From: a bacterium
Lineage (GTDB): Bacteria; Bacillota; Clostridia; Oscillospirales; Oscillospiraceae
Direction of reading: 5' to 3'
Assembly: GCA_004560305.1 (NCBI GenBank)
Contig: SFVI01000013.1
Coordinates: 1 to 37,586 of the forward strand
Length of the DNA stretch: 37,586 bases
The first letter of the stretch is position 1. Each line of letters begins with the position of its first letter. Position numbers and translations under genes: made by a program. Positions 23,078 through 30,811 of this stretch are shown piece after piece. Under the pieces are notes generated by a model, which was not told the origin of the DNA, searched no databases, and was given only the letters and a program-made list of their open reading frames with translations.

Positions 23078-24049
23078 ATGGACTTTTCACTGTTAAAAAG
23101 CTTTATTGCCGTGGCCGATGAAAAAAGCATCTCGGTGGCGGCCAAGCACCTGTTTATTTCCCAGCAATCCCTGTCCAAGCAGATCGCCAAGCTGGAGGAG
23201 GAGCTGGGCACCCAGCTTTTTGTCCGCAGCCGGCCCCTAGGCTTGACGGAGGACGGCTTCCAGTTCCTGCGGGTGGCCAAGGGGATCCTGCAGCTGAAGC
23301 AGCAGTATGAGGAAAATTCCAGCCGGGGCACCGGCAGCACCCAGTATATCCACATGGGCATCGAGCACACCGTGGCCCGGGCCGTGCTGCCCTATGTGCT
23401 GCCTAGGTTTTTGCGGCAGCACCCGGACACCTATGTGAGACTGAATGAAGATTCACCGGAGGTGCTGCAGAAATCGGTGACCCACGACGGGGTGGACCTG
23501 GTCATCGGCTCCATCAGCAGCACGCCGGACACCTATGAGACGGTGGAGCTGTGCAAAAAGGAGCAGCTTCTTGTGGTGCCCAGGGCCATGATGCAGGCGC
23601 TGGCAGGGAAGAATTATGACAGCGTCTGCCAGGAGTTTTCTCAGGGAGCCGACCTGCGGTATTTCGAGAAAATGCCCTTTATCAAGGTCCCGCGCCAGTC
23701 CTCCGGCGGCCGGGCCCTGAGCAGCTATCTTAAATATTACGATATATCGCCCCGTTTCGTCTGCGAGCTGACCAATATCGAGAACGGTTTCCAGCTGGCC
23801 AACAGCGGCCTTGGGGTCTTTGTCTATGCCAGGATCTTCTGGGATCTGCTGGGCAGCGAGCAGCAGAAGGAATATCTGAAGAATATTGTGCTGTTTCCCC
23901 TGCCCTACCTGCCGGATATGGACAGCGTCTGCGCCTATTATCACAAGGAGCGGGGGCTGCACGGCAGCACCCAGGAGCTGCTGGACACCTTCCAGCGCTT
24001 TTTCAGGGACTACTCTGAAGGCTCTCTGACAAACTGGGAAAACAAATAA
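23078..24049 (+). CDS. LysR family transcriptional regulator
   Basis: This 323-residue regulator has an N-terminal winged helix-turn-helix (residues 1-60, with KSISVAAKHLFISQQSLSKQ) and a periplasmic-binding-protein-like effector domain (about 90-300, beginning YIHMGIEHTVARAVLPYVLP). It is divergent from the TAXI-TRAP operon and almost certainly controls it, with the transported solute or a product as co-inducer. No good ribosome site was found before the ATG (GGAG lies 12-15 bases upstream). The gene ends at a bidirectional terminator shared with proC. Confidence 0.92.
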   Translation: MDFSLLKSFIAVADEKSISVAAKHLFISQQSLSKQIAKLEEELGTQLFVRSRPLGLTEDGFQFLRVAKGILQLKQQYEENSSRGTGSTQYIHMGIEHTVARAVLPYVLPRFLRQHPDTYVRLNEDSPEVLQKSVTHDGVDLVIGSISSTPDTYETVELCKKEQLLVVPRAMMQALAGKNYDSVCQEFSQGADLRYFEKMPFIKVPRQSSGGRALSSYLKYYDISPRFVCELTNIENGFQLANSGLGVFVYARIFWDLLGSEQQKEYLKNIVLFPLPYLPDMDSVCAYYHKERGLHGSTQELLDTFQRFFRDYSEGSLTNWENK

Positions 24050-24065
24050 AAATGAATAAAAACGC

Positions 24066-24102
24066 AAGCGGCAGCTCATATTTATGCAATGAGCTGCCGC
24101 TT
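24066..24102. terminator. Bidirectional terminator between lysR and proC
   Basis: A perfect 14-bp stem (AAGCGGCAGCTCAT / ATGAGCTGCCGCTT) with a 9-base loop lies between converging genes and closes the large glycan operon on the minus strand. Confidence 0.85.
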
Positions 24103-24142
24103 TCAGTTGCTTTTGAACAGGCTTTCGGTTGCCTTTGCGCGG

Positions 24143-24943
24143 TCATTTCAGATCAAAATTCTTTTCGTAGGCGGCGATGACCGCCTCCATCACGGTGCTG
24201 CGGAAGCCGCCCTTCTCCAGCGCCCGGACCCCCTGGATGGTGGTGCCGCCGGGGGAGCAGACCGCATCCTTCAGCACGCCGGGGTGCCGGCCGTCGGAGA
24301 GGGCCAGGGCCGCGCTGCCCAGTACCATCTGGGCCGCCAGCTCCATGGCCGCAGAGCGGGGCAGACCACAGGCCACGCCGCCGTCGGCCAGGGCCTCGAT
24401 GAACAGGTCCACAAAGGCCGGGCCGCAGCCGGAGACGGCGGAGCCGGCGTCAATGAGCCGCTCCTCCAGCCGGGCAAAGCGGCCGGCGGCACCCATGCTG
24501 TCAAGAAAAGTCTCCAGCGCGGCGGCAGGGACGTTTTCGCCGGGGGCATAGAGGATCATGCCCTGACCGATGGCGGCAGGGGTGTTGGGCATGATGCGGA
24601 TCACCGGGTAGTCGCCTCCGGCCAGCTGCCGCACCCTGGCGATGGAAGTGCCCGCCGCCATGCTCACCAGCACAAAGGGGCTCTGCCGCGCCTGCAAAAC
24701 CGGGGCCAGCCCTTCCAGCACGCCCGGCAGCATCTGGGGCTTGACGCCCAGAAAGATAAAGTCTGCTTCAGCGGCGATGGCGGCGTTATCCGAGACTTGC
24801 CCGCCCAGCTCCGCCGCCAGCCGCGCCGCCTTCTCCGGGCTGCGGTTGGCCAGCAGCAGGGAAGGGCCGGAAACTTTCTTTGCCGCGGCCCGGGCCAGGG
24901 CGCCCCCCATATTGCCTACGCCAATAAAACCGAGAACTGCCAT
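24143..24943 (-). CDS. proC: Pyrroline-5-carboxylate reductase
   Basis: This 266-residue dehydrogenase normally reduces pyrroline-5-carboxylate to proline with NAD(P)H. It has the Rossmann motif GFIGVGNMGGALA (residues 5-17), KPQMLPGVL, RIMPNTPAAIGQG (about 116-128), and the C-terminal signature LIDAGSAVSGCGPAFVDLFI with the SPGGTTIQGVRALE loop, all standard for ProC. The ATG at 24943 is preferred: GGAGG stands seven bases before it, whereas the ATG at 24949 is only one base from that site. It is the last gene of the nine-gene glycan operon, two bases after the preceding stop. Proline biosynthesis may simply ride along, or it may supply a substrate for the ATP-grasp enzyme. Confidence 0.93.
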   Translation of the reverse strand: MAVLGFIGVGNMGGALARAAAKKVSGPSLLLANRSPEKAARLAAELGGQVSDNAAIAAEADFIFLGVKPQMLPGVLEGLAPVLQARQSPFVLVSMAAGTSIARVRQLAGGDYPVIRIMPNTPAAIGQGMILYAPGENVPAAALETFLDSMGAAGRFARLEERLIDAGSAVSGCGPAFVDLFIEALADGGVACGLPRSAAMELAAQMVLGSAALALSDGRHPGVLKDAVCSPGGTTIQGVRALEKGGFRSTVMEAVIAAYEKNFDLK

Positions 24944-24945
24944 AG

Positions 24946-25887
24946 TCATTCCTCCTGGCCTTTCTTCACGACCTGCCGCTCCACATACTGGGGGGAGGCG
25001 TTGACGCACATGAAAATGCGCCCCACATATTCGCCCACCAGGCCCAGCACCACCAGGATAATGCCGCCGATGATCAGCAGCAGCGCCGTGGTGGAGCTCC
25101 AGCCCATGGGGGCCAGATGGATGGTGAAATACCGCACCACAATCACAAGGGCGTACAGGAACCCGGCCAGCGCCGTGAAGCAGCCCAGATATGTGGCCAG
25201 GCGCAGGGGCTTGATGGAGAAGGAGGTAAAGCCGTTCATCCACAGGGAGATCAGCTTGCCCAGGTTATAGCCGGAGTGCCCCTCCTGCCGCTGCCGGTGG
25301 TTCACAGGCACGTTGCAAATGTTTTTGGTGGAGCGCAGTACCAGCCCCATCACATAGGGAAAACAGTGCTCATAGCGCAGCATTTCATCGATGATAAAGC
25401 GCTGGGCGGCGAAATAGCTGGTGAGGGACAGGTCCCTGGGCTTACCCAGCATAATCTCGGTCATCTTGCCGTTGAGCCAGCTGCCGAAGTTGCGGAACAC
25501 GGAATGCTGCTTGTTATGGCCGTAGGAGGCGTAGGCCACGTCATAGCCCTCCTCCAGCTTGGAAAGCAGCTTGCCCACCTCATCGGCAGGGGTCTGGCCG
25601 TCGTCGTCCAGACAGACCACAAAGTCGCCCCGGGTGTGGCTCAGGCCGGCCATGATGGCCGCGTGCTGGCCAAAGTTTTTCGCCAGATCCACGGCGCAGA
25701 CGCGCCCATCCTGCCGGGCCAGACGCTCCAGCACGGCAAAGGTGCCATCGGGGGAGCAGTCGTTCACCAGAACGATCTCATGGTCATATTGGGGCAGCGC
25801 CGCCATGGCGCGGTTGATTTCCTCCACAACCCCGGCGATGGTGTGCTCCGACCGGTAGCAGGGGATCACAAAAGAAACAAGTTTCAT
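24946..25887 (-). CDS. ArnC/GtrB-like polyprenyl-phosphate glycosyltransferase, copy 2
   Basis: This 313-residue enzyme has a GT-A family 2 domain beginning MKLVSFVIPCYRSEHTI, with VNDCSPDGT (41-49), DDD (94-96) for metal and sugar-nucleotide binding, and QRQEGHSGY (199-207). Two C-terminal membrane helices lie at about 230-253 and 268-290, closing with LVGEYVGRIFMC. Enzymes of this shape (ArnC, GtrB, dolichol-phosphate mannose synthase) load a sugar onto undecaprenyl phosphate at the inner membrane face. It is a close relative of the copy at 27804, identical at well over half the positions, and probably arose by duplication. It sits between the ATP-grasp gene and proC. Confidence 0.9.
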   Translation of the reverse strand: MKLVSFVIPCYRSEHTIAGVVEEINRAMAALPQYDHEIVLVNDCSPDGTFAVLERLARQDGRVCAVDLAKNFGQHAAIMAGLSHTRGDFVVCLDDDGQTPADEVGKLLSKLEEGYDVAYASYGHNKQHSVFRNFGSWLNGKMTEIMLGKPRDLSLTSYFAAQRFIIDEMLRYEHCFPYVMGLVLRSTKNICNVPVNHRQRQEGHSGYNLGKLISLWMNGFTSFSIKPLRLATYLGCFTALAGFLYALVIVVRYFTIHLAPMGWSSTTALLLIIGGIILVVLGLVGEYVGRIFMCVNASPQYVERQVVKKGQEE

Positions 25888-25903
25888 GGTCTGGGTACCT
25901 CGG

Positions 25904-27076
25904 TCAGTTCAAATCAAAATCCACATGCCGGAGGATCTCCAGCATCTCCGCCATGGTGGCGGCAGAGAGAATGAAGAAGCCGTAGCGGGTGGAGCTGTCG
26001 CTGATCTCCCGGCCGTCAAGGGGCAGGATATCGCTGACGCGACAGAGGGCCTGGGGATAGTGGCTTCGGATATATGCCAGGGAATCCAGGTCCCGCTGTG
26101 AGAAGATAAAGCGGATGGCGGCCACCCGGCCCTCATGCGCCGGCGTCAGCATGGGCGCCCGGCCGCAGGCCACATCCACACAGCCTTTTACAAAGTCCAC
26201 GCCCCGGCTGATCTGCACCAGGTCGGAACCGATACAGTCCCCGCCCATACGGGCGCCGCACTCGATCAGCTTGATGCCGCCCTTTTCGTCAATCTTCAGC
26301 TCCGTGTGGGAAGCGCCGAAGCGGACGCCCAGACAGTCCAGCACCCGGGGCACCAGCGCCTGAATCTCCGCCAGAGTCTCCTCTGTCATGTGCAGCGGCG
26401 GCTGCAGGTGACCGGTTTCCACAAAGAGGGGGGCGCCGGTGGTAAACTTCTCGGTACAGGCCAGGAAATGGTGCTGCCCCTGCCAGGAGATGTATTCAAT
26501 GCTGTATTCCCGGCCCTGGGCAAATTCCTCCACCAGGGCCTTCTTCTCGAAGGAATGGGCCATGGCCTGCTCCACCGCGTGGCGAAGCTGGCCGTCCTCC
26601 GTCACCTTGAAGATGCCCCGGCTGCCGGAACGGTCCGTGGGCTTCACAATGACGGGATAGGGAAGCGCCAGGGCCTCCGCCTCCTCCGGCGAGCCGACCA
26701 GGCGGCTCCTGCAGGAGGGCAGGCCGGCCCTTTCAAAGGCCAGGCGCATCCGGTGCTTGTTGGTGGCGGCCAGGGCGCTGTCCATGCCGTTGCCGGTGAG
26801 GCCCAGCTTCTCCGCCACATAGTTTACCGTGATGCTGGCCAGGTCCGAACCGATGGACACGATGCCCGCCAGGTCCAGCTTCCGGCAGATATCCAGGATC
26901 CTGTCCAGCTCCACAATACTGACAGGGTAGAAATAATCCGCCGTTTTTTCTCCGACATCTCCGGCCTGCCAGGCAAAGACATGGGTGGTATAGCCCATCT
27001 CTTTGGCGGCCAGGATCAGGGGATTCTGAAACTCGTTGGCGCCGATGATGGCGATGTTTTTCTTCTTGGCGTTCAT
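25904..27076 (-). CDS. ATP-grasp ligase, substrate unknown
   Basis: This 390-residue protein has an N-terminal Rossmann-like domain (IAIIGANEFQNPLILAAKEM, residues 8-27) and a central ATP-grasp fold. VIVKPTDRSGSRG (about 142-154) is the ATP-binding strand and loop, EEFAQGREYSIEY follows, and the metal ligands lie in HTELKI and IECGARMGGD (about 272-281). ATP-grasp enzymes activate a carboxylate as acyl-phosphate and join it to an amine or thiol. In this operon, next to a sugar aminotransferase, joining an amino acid to an amino sugar is an attractive possibility, but nothing in the sequence proves it. No duplicated half is present, so it is not carbamoyl-phosphate synthase. Confidence 0.85.
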   Translation of the reverse strand: MNAKKKNIAIIGANEFQNPLILAAKEMGYTTHVFAWQAGDVGEKTADYFYPVSIVELDRILDICRKLDLAGIVSIGSDLASITVNYVAEKLGLTGNGMDSALAATNKHRMRLAFERAGLPSCRSRLVGSPEEAEALALPYPVIVKPTDRSGSRGIFKVTEDGQLRHAVEQAMAHSFEKKALVEEFAQGREYSIEYISWQGQHHFLACTEKFTTGAPLFVETGHLQPPLHMTEETLAEIQALVPRVLDCLGVRFGASHTELKIDEKGGIKLIECGARMGGDCIGSDLVQISRGVDFVKGCVDVACGRAPMLTPAHEGRVAAIRFIFSQRDLDSLAYIRSHYPQALCRVSDILPLDGREISDSSTRYGFFILSAATMAEMLEILRHVDFDLN

Positions 27077-27088
27077 AGGTGCCTCCCA

Positions 27089-27436
27089 TCAAAGCGTAAA
27101 AATAAGGATACCTGCCAGAATCAGCAGCAGGGCGAAGAGCTTCCGTCTGCCCACCTTTTCCTTGAAGATGGTCACGCCGAAAAGGGTGACGAACAGGTAG
27201 GAGCTGCTCTCAAAGGCGGGGCTCATGCTCAGCGGCAGTTTCTTATAGGCCAGCATGGTCAGCAGGGTGCTGCCGAAAAACATGCCGTAGGCCAGGATCA
27301 CCGGCAGGTTCAGATACTCCCGGATGAAGCTTTTGCGCTCCTTCATGGAGGCCTTTTTCAGCATTGTCTGGGAGACGGAGGAGACGAACACGCTGAAAAA
27401 GCCGATCATCAGATAGGGGATCATCTCTCTGGTCAT
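27089..27436 (-). CDS. Half-size EmrE/ArnE-ArnF-like flippase subunit, second
   Basis: This 115-residue protein has four membrane helices and the size of a small multidrug resistance or ArnE/ArnF subunit. The segments YLMIGFFSVFVSSVSQTMLK (helix 1) and MSPAFESSSYLFVTLFGVTIFKEKVG (helix 3 with its following loop) resemble the EamA/DMT half-unit. It overlaps the first subunit gene by four bases (ATGA at 27433-27436), so the two are made together, probably as a heterodimer. Beside ArnC-like genes the likely job is flipping a lipid-linked sugar to the outer membrane face rather than drug export. Confidence 0.82.
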   Translation of the reverse strand: MTREMIPYLMIGFFSVFVSSVSQTMLKKASMKERKSFIREYLNLPVILAYGMFFGSTLLTMLAYKKLPLSMSPAFESSSYLFVTLFGVTIFKEKVGRRKLFALLLILAGILIFTL

Positions 27437-27801
27437 GCCTGATCCTCCTTCTCATCCTTCTCCGGCTGCACAAAGAGCACCACGCCCAGAACCGCCAGGG
27501 CGCAGCCGATCACCTGGTTGAGCCGGATCTGCTCATGGAACAGCAGCGCGCCGAACACAAGGCTCCACACCAGGGTCACCGCCTTGTTGGCGAAGGCCAC
27601 CGTTAGGGGCAGGCGCTTTAAAATCTGCTGCCAGCCCAGGGCGTAGAGCACCAGGATCAGAAACATCCCCCCGTAGCACAGGCAGAAACGGAAGCTGAGA
27701 AAGGGCTGCCCCGCCGCCAGCTTGGACAGCACCGAGGACAGGGAATAAAACAGCAGCAGCAGATGTAGCGCCAGAAAGACCTTCTTATCTGTTTTCGCCA
27801 T
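27433..27801 (-). CDS. Half-size EmrE/ArnE-ArnF-like flippase subunit, first
   Basis: This 122-residue protein has four membrane helices and is the partner of the subunit encoded immediately downstream. Helix 1 is FLALHLLLLFYSLSSVLSKL; later segments PLTVAFANKAVTLVWSLVFG and QVIGCALAVLGVVLFV match the C-terminal part of a DMT half-unit, with a charged tail. The ATG at 27801 has GGAGA upstream, within the end of the glycosyltransferase gene, whose stop is two bases away. Paired half-size DMT proteins next to an ArnC-like enzyme mirror ArnE-ArnF. Confidence 0.82.
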   Translation of the reverse strand: MAKTDKKVFLALHLLLLFYSLSSVLSKLAAGQPFLSFRFCLCYGGMFLILVLYALGWQQILKRLPLTVAFANKAVTLVWSLVFGALLFHEQIRLNQVIGCALAVLGVVLFVQPEKDEKEDQA

Positions 27802-27803
27802 GC

Positions 27804-28745
27804 TCAGCTCTCCTGCTCCTCTTTCTTTACGATCTCCCGCTCCACAAACTGGGGGGAAGCGTTGATGCACATGTAGATGCGGCCGATGTACTCGCCGACC
27901 AGGCCCAGCACCACCAGAATAATGCCCCCCAGCACCAGCTGCAGAGCCATGGTGGAGCTCCATCCGGCGGGGACGCTGCTGTCCACAAAATACTTAACAA
28001 TAATGTAGATGGCGTAAATGAAGCCCAGCATTGCCGTCGCCACGCCGGCATAGGTGGCCAGGCGCAGGGGCTTGACGGAGAAGGAGGTAAAGCCGTTCAT
28101 CCACAGGCTCAGCAGCTTGCCGATGGTATAGCCGGACTCTCCTTCCTGCCGCTGACGGTGGTTCACCGGCACGTTGCACAGCTTCCGGGTGGAGCGGAGC
28201 ACCAGCCCGTCCACATAGGGGAAGCAGTGCTTGTAGTTGAGCATTTCATCAATGATAAAGCGCTTGGCGGCAAGGTAGCTGGGGATGGCCAGGTCCTTGG
28301 GCTTGCCCAGCATGATCTCCGTCATCTTGTTGTTGATGCGGGTGCCCCAGTTGCGGAATCTGGAGTGCTGCTTATGCTCATAGGAGGCATAGACCACGTC
28401 ATAGCCCTCCTCCAGCTTTTGAAGGAGCTTGCCCACCTCGTCGGCAGGGGTCTGACCGTCGTCGTCCAGGCAGACCACGATGTCCCCGGCGCAGTGGTGG
28501 AAGCCGGCCATCAGCGCCCCGTGCTGGCCAAAGTTCCGGGTCAGGTCCACGGCGGTGATGCGCCCGTCCTCCCGGGCCAGGGCGGAGATCACGGCAAAGG
28601 TGTCGTCCGGGGAGCAGTCGTTCACCAGGATGATCTCATAGTCATACTCCGGCAGCGTGGGCATGGTGCGGCGGATCTCCTCCACCACGCCGCCGATGGT
28701 GTGGGCGGAATGGTAGCAGGGGATAACGAAAGATACCAGCTTCAT
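27804..28745 (-). CDS. ArnC/GtrB-like polyprenyl-phosphate glycosyltransferase, copy 1
   Basis: This 313-residue paralogue of the enzyme at 24946 has the same motif order: MKLVSFVIPCYHSAHTI at the start, VNDCSPDDT (41-49), DDD (94-96), NHRQRQEGESGY (195-206), and helices at about 229-253 and 266-290 ending LVGEYIGRIYMC. It should transfer a nucleotide-activated sugar to undecaprenyl phosphate. Its start overlaps the GNAT gene stop by four bases, and the flippase pair follows after two bases, so this copy forms a ready module: loading enzyme then flippase. Differences between the copies lie in residues 50-90 and 120-160, which may reflect different sugars. Confidence 0.9.
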   Translation of the reverse strand: MKLVSFVIPCYHSAHTIGGVVEEIRRTMPTLPEYDYEIILVNDCSPDDTFAVISALAREDGRITAVDLTRNFGQHGALMAGFHHCAGDIVVCLDDDGQTPADEVGKLLQKLEEGYDVVYASYEHKQHSRFRNWGTRINNKMTEIMLGKPKDLAIPSYLAAKRFIIDEMLNYKHCFPYVDGLVLRSTRKLCNVPVNHRQRQEGESGYTIGKLLSLWMNGFTSFSVKPLRLATYAGVATAMLGFIYAIYIIVKYFVDSSVPAGWSSTMALQLVLGGIILVVLGLVGEYIGRIYMCINASPQFVEREIVKKEEQES

Positions 28746-29299
28746 TTGTCTTTTCCCTCCTCGCTAAGAATAGCCATGAAGATCACGTCTCTGTATTCCC
28801 CGTCCAGCTTCACCATGTCACGGAACAGGCCTTCGGTGATGAAGCCGGCCTTTTCATAGCTGAGGCGGGCAATTTCATTGCCGCCCAGGACCCGCAGGCT
28901 GATCCGGTGCAGCTTCAGCACATCCAGGCCAAAGCGGGTGAAGAGCCGGGCCGTCTCGGTGCCGAAGCCCCGGCCCAGATAGTCCTCCTCGCCGATGAAG
29001 ATGCCGTACTCGGCACTTTCGTTCTCCGGGTCCACGTCCCGGAGATACACGCTGCCCACCGGCTTGTCCGACGCCTTGTCCAGAATGATATACTGGATCA
29101 CCTTGCCGGTTTCTACCTTGGTGGCCAGCCAGTTTTCGTGAAGCTCCCTGGTAAAGGGCTGACGGAAAATGAAGTGTCTGTATACCGAGGGCTTGTTGCG
29201 CCAGGCAACGATCAGCCCGGTATCCTCCCGGGTGATGGGGCGCAGAGAGACCTTTTCGCCGTTAATGACCGGCAGGTCGCAGGGAGCGAAAATGTTCAT
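28742..29299 (-). CDS. GNAT acetyltransferase (RimJ/PseH-like)
   Basis: This 185-residue acetyl-CoA-dependent N-acetyltransferase begins with KVSLRPITREDTGLIVAWRN (residues 15-34), has the acetyl-CoA loop LGRGFGTETARLF (about 107-119) and ends its core with YEKAGFITEGLFRD (about 148-161). Placed between a sugar aminotransferase and a glycosyltransferase, it probably acylates the 4-amino group of the sugar made by the WecE-like enzyme, as WecD or PseH do. It has AGGAGG before its ATG, 12 bases from the preceding stop. The acyl donor and acceptor are inferred from context. Confidence 0.88.
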   Translation of the reverse strand: MNIFAPCDLPVINGEKVSLRPITREDTGLIVAWRNKPSVYRHFIFRQPFTRELHENWLATKVETGKVIQYIILDKASDKPVGSVYLRDVDPENESAEYGIFIGEEDYLGRGFGTETARLFTRFGLDVLKLHRISLRVLGGNEIARLSYEKAGFITEGLFRDMVKLDGEYRDVIFMAILSEEGKDK

Positions 29300-29311
29300 G
29301 GGTTCCTCCTG

Positions 29312-30808
29312 TCAGTGGATTCTTTGATACAGCGTGCCATAGCCCTCCATCTGACCGGCGATGCTGTAATACTCTTCGGAAGGGCTGGGGTCGCCGGGGC
29401 GGCAGAGGATATAGTCCATACCGTAGCCGTGGGACTCCTCGCCGAAAATGCCGATGCAGACGCCCACCTGGGGCGGCACATCCTTGGCCAGGGCCTGGGA
29501 AAAGTTGTAACCGTATAGCCCCAGGGTGCAGGGCCCTTCCGAAAACAGGGCGGAATAGTCCAGCCCCGTGGAGCCATCGGGGAAAAAGCGGTCGTCCGCC
29601 GCCGCATGGCGGTAGGAATCCGGCGCCATCAAGGCACCGAACACCAGCAGCGCCGCCAGGGCACACCGAAAACTTCGGCCTTCCCCCTGCCAGCGCAGCA
29701 GCAACCACAGCACCATAAAATAGGCCATGGGCGCCAGGGTGCGGTAATCCCGCCAGTCAAAGACAAAGTAGATCATCACCACCAGGGCCAGACAGCCGGC
29801 CCCGGCCATGAGGACCCCGAAATATTCCCAGCGCCAGGTCAGCTTTATCCGGCCATCCTGCGTTTTGAGCAGGGTTTTTATCAGCAGAAAAACCAGCACC
29901 AGCAGGTAAAAATACCGGGCCATGGCCTGGGGCAGGGAATTGTCGGAGCGGGGGTCCAGAAAATGAAGGATGTTGGAAACGGTGTTGTGGTAAAGCCCCC
30001 GCAGCAGCTCTGTCAGGCTGTCGCTCTGCATCAGCCCATAAAGCACATCGGGGTAGGGGGCCACAAACAGGGAAAAGCACCAGTTGAAGGCCAGCACCCC
30101 CAGCGCGTACAGCACCAGGCAGCCCGGCAGCTTCCAGCTGATCTTATTGTCGCAGAAGATCAGGATAGCCGGGAAGAACAGCACCACATTGCTCATGCGC
30201 AGCACTGTGCACCACAGGCCGCAGATCACCAGCGCAGGCAGCACCCAGCGGCTTTTCGGCAGCGCGCCGCTGTGCTCCTTTTCATAGCGAAACAGCAGCG
30301 CCGCATAAACGATCACCCCGGCATAGCAGGGCATCTCCATCATGGACAGGTTAATATATCGCACCAGGGGCGGGAAAAGCAGGGTGAAGAGCCCCAGAAG
30401 AAACAGCTGGGCCGTTCCGGGCCTGGCGATGAGGGTGAACAAAGCCAGCGCCGCCGTCAGCATGATCACCCCGGCGATCACGATGGCGCTGTCCGTCCAG
30501 GGCAGCAGCAGCGCATACCACAGCCAGGCCGCCAGGGGCGAGACCCCGTGGCTGCCCAGAGGACCGATGGGGGCCGTGTAGCCCACCAGATGCTCCGTGG
30601 AGCCGAAATTCAGCCCGCACGCCTTCACCGAGTACATGACCCGCCAGTAATCCACCTCGTCGTTGAGGTAAGGCTTGGCCAGAAACATATTCTGCCCCGC
30701 CAGGGCCGAAAGAATCAGCATAATCAGCAGGGGCGAAGCGACAAAAAACAGGGCGGCGCAGAGATGCAGCGCCCTGTTTTCACGCGGCTCCAAAGAATTC
30801 ATAGCCAT
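29312..30808 (-). CDS. Multi-pass GT-C-like membrane glycosyltransferase
   Basis: This 498-residue protein has roughly ten to twelve membrane helices. After the first helix an extracellular loop carries LNDEVDYW (residues 48-55), with Asp50, Glu51 and Asp53, in the place where GT-C enzymes such as ArnT and GT39 mannosyltransferases keep their catalytic acid residues. A hydrophilic C-terminal part of about 100 residues would face outside. The predicted role is moving a sugar from a flipped undecaprenyl-phosphate carrier onto a cell-surface acceptor. The start is uncertain: ATG codons lie at 30808 and 30802 with no clear ribosome site, and translation is probably coupled to the gene ending three bases upstream. 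Confidence 0.72.
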   Translation of the reverse strand: MAMNSLEPRENRALHLCAALFFVASPLLIMLILSALAGQNMFLAKPYLNDEVDYWRVMYSVKACGLNFGSTEHLVGYTAPIGPLGSHGVSPLAAWLWYALLLPWTDSAIVIAGVIMLTAALALFTLIARPGTAQLFLLGLFTLLFPPLVRYINLSMMEMPCYAGVIVYAALLFRYEKEHSGALPKSRWVLPALVICGLWCTVLRMSNVVLFFPAILIFCDNKISWKLPGCLVLYALGVLAFNWCFSLFVAPYPDVLYGLMQSDSLTELLRGLYHNTVSNILHFLDPRSDNSLPQAMARYFYLLVLVFLLIKTLLKTQDGRIKLTWRWEYFGVLMAGAGCLALVVMIYFVFDWRDYRTLAPMAYFMVLWLLLRWQGEGRSFRCALAALLVFGALMAPDSYRHAAADDRFFPDGSTGLDYSALFSEGPCTLGLYGYNFSQALAKDVPPQVGVCIGIFGEESHGYGMDYILCRPGDPSPSEEYYSIAGQMEGYGTLYQRIH

Positions 30809-30811
30809 GGC

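Noticed and set aside
24949..25243. N-terminal extension of proC
   Set aside because: The frame continues upstream but overlaps the glycosyltransferase gene; the GGAGG fits the ATG at 24943 and ProC starts there.
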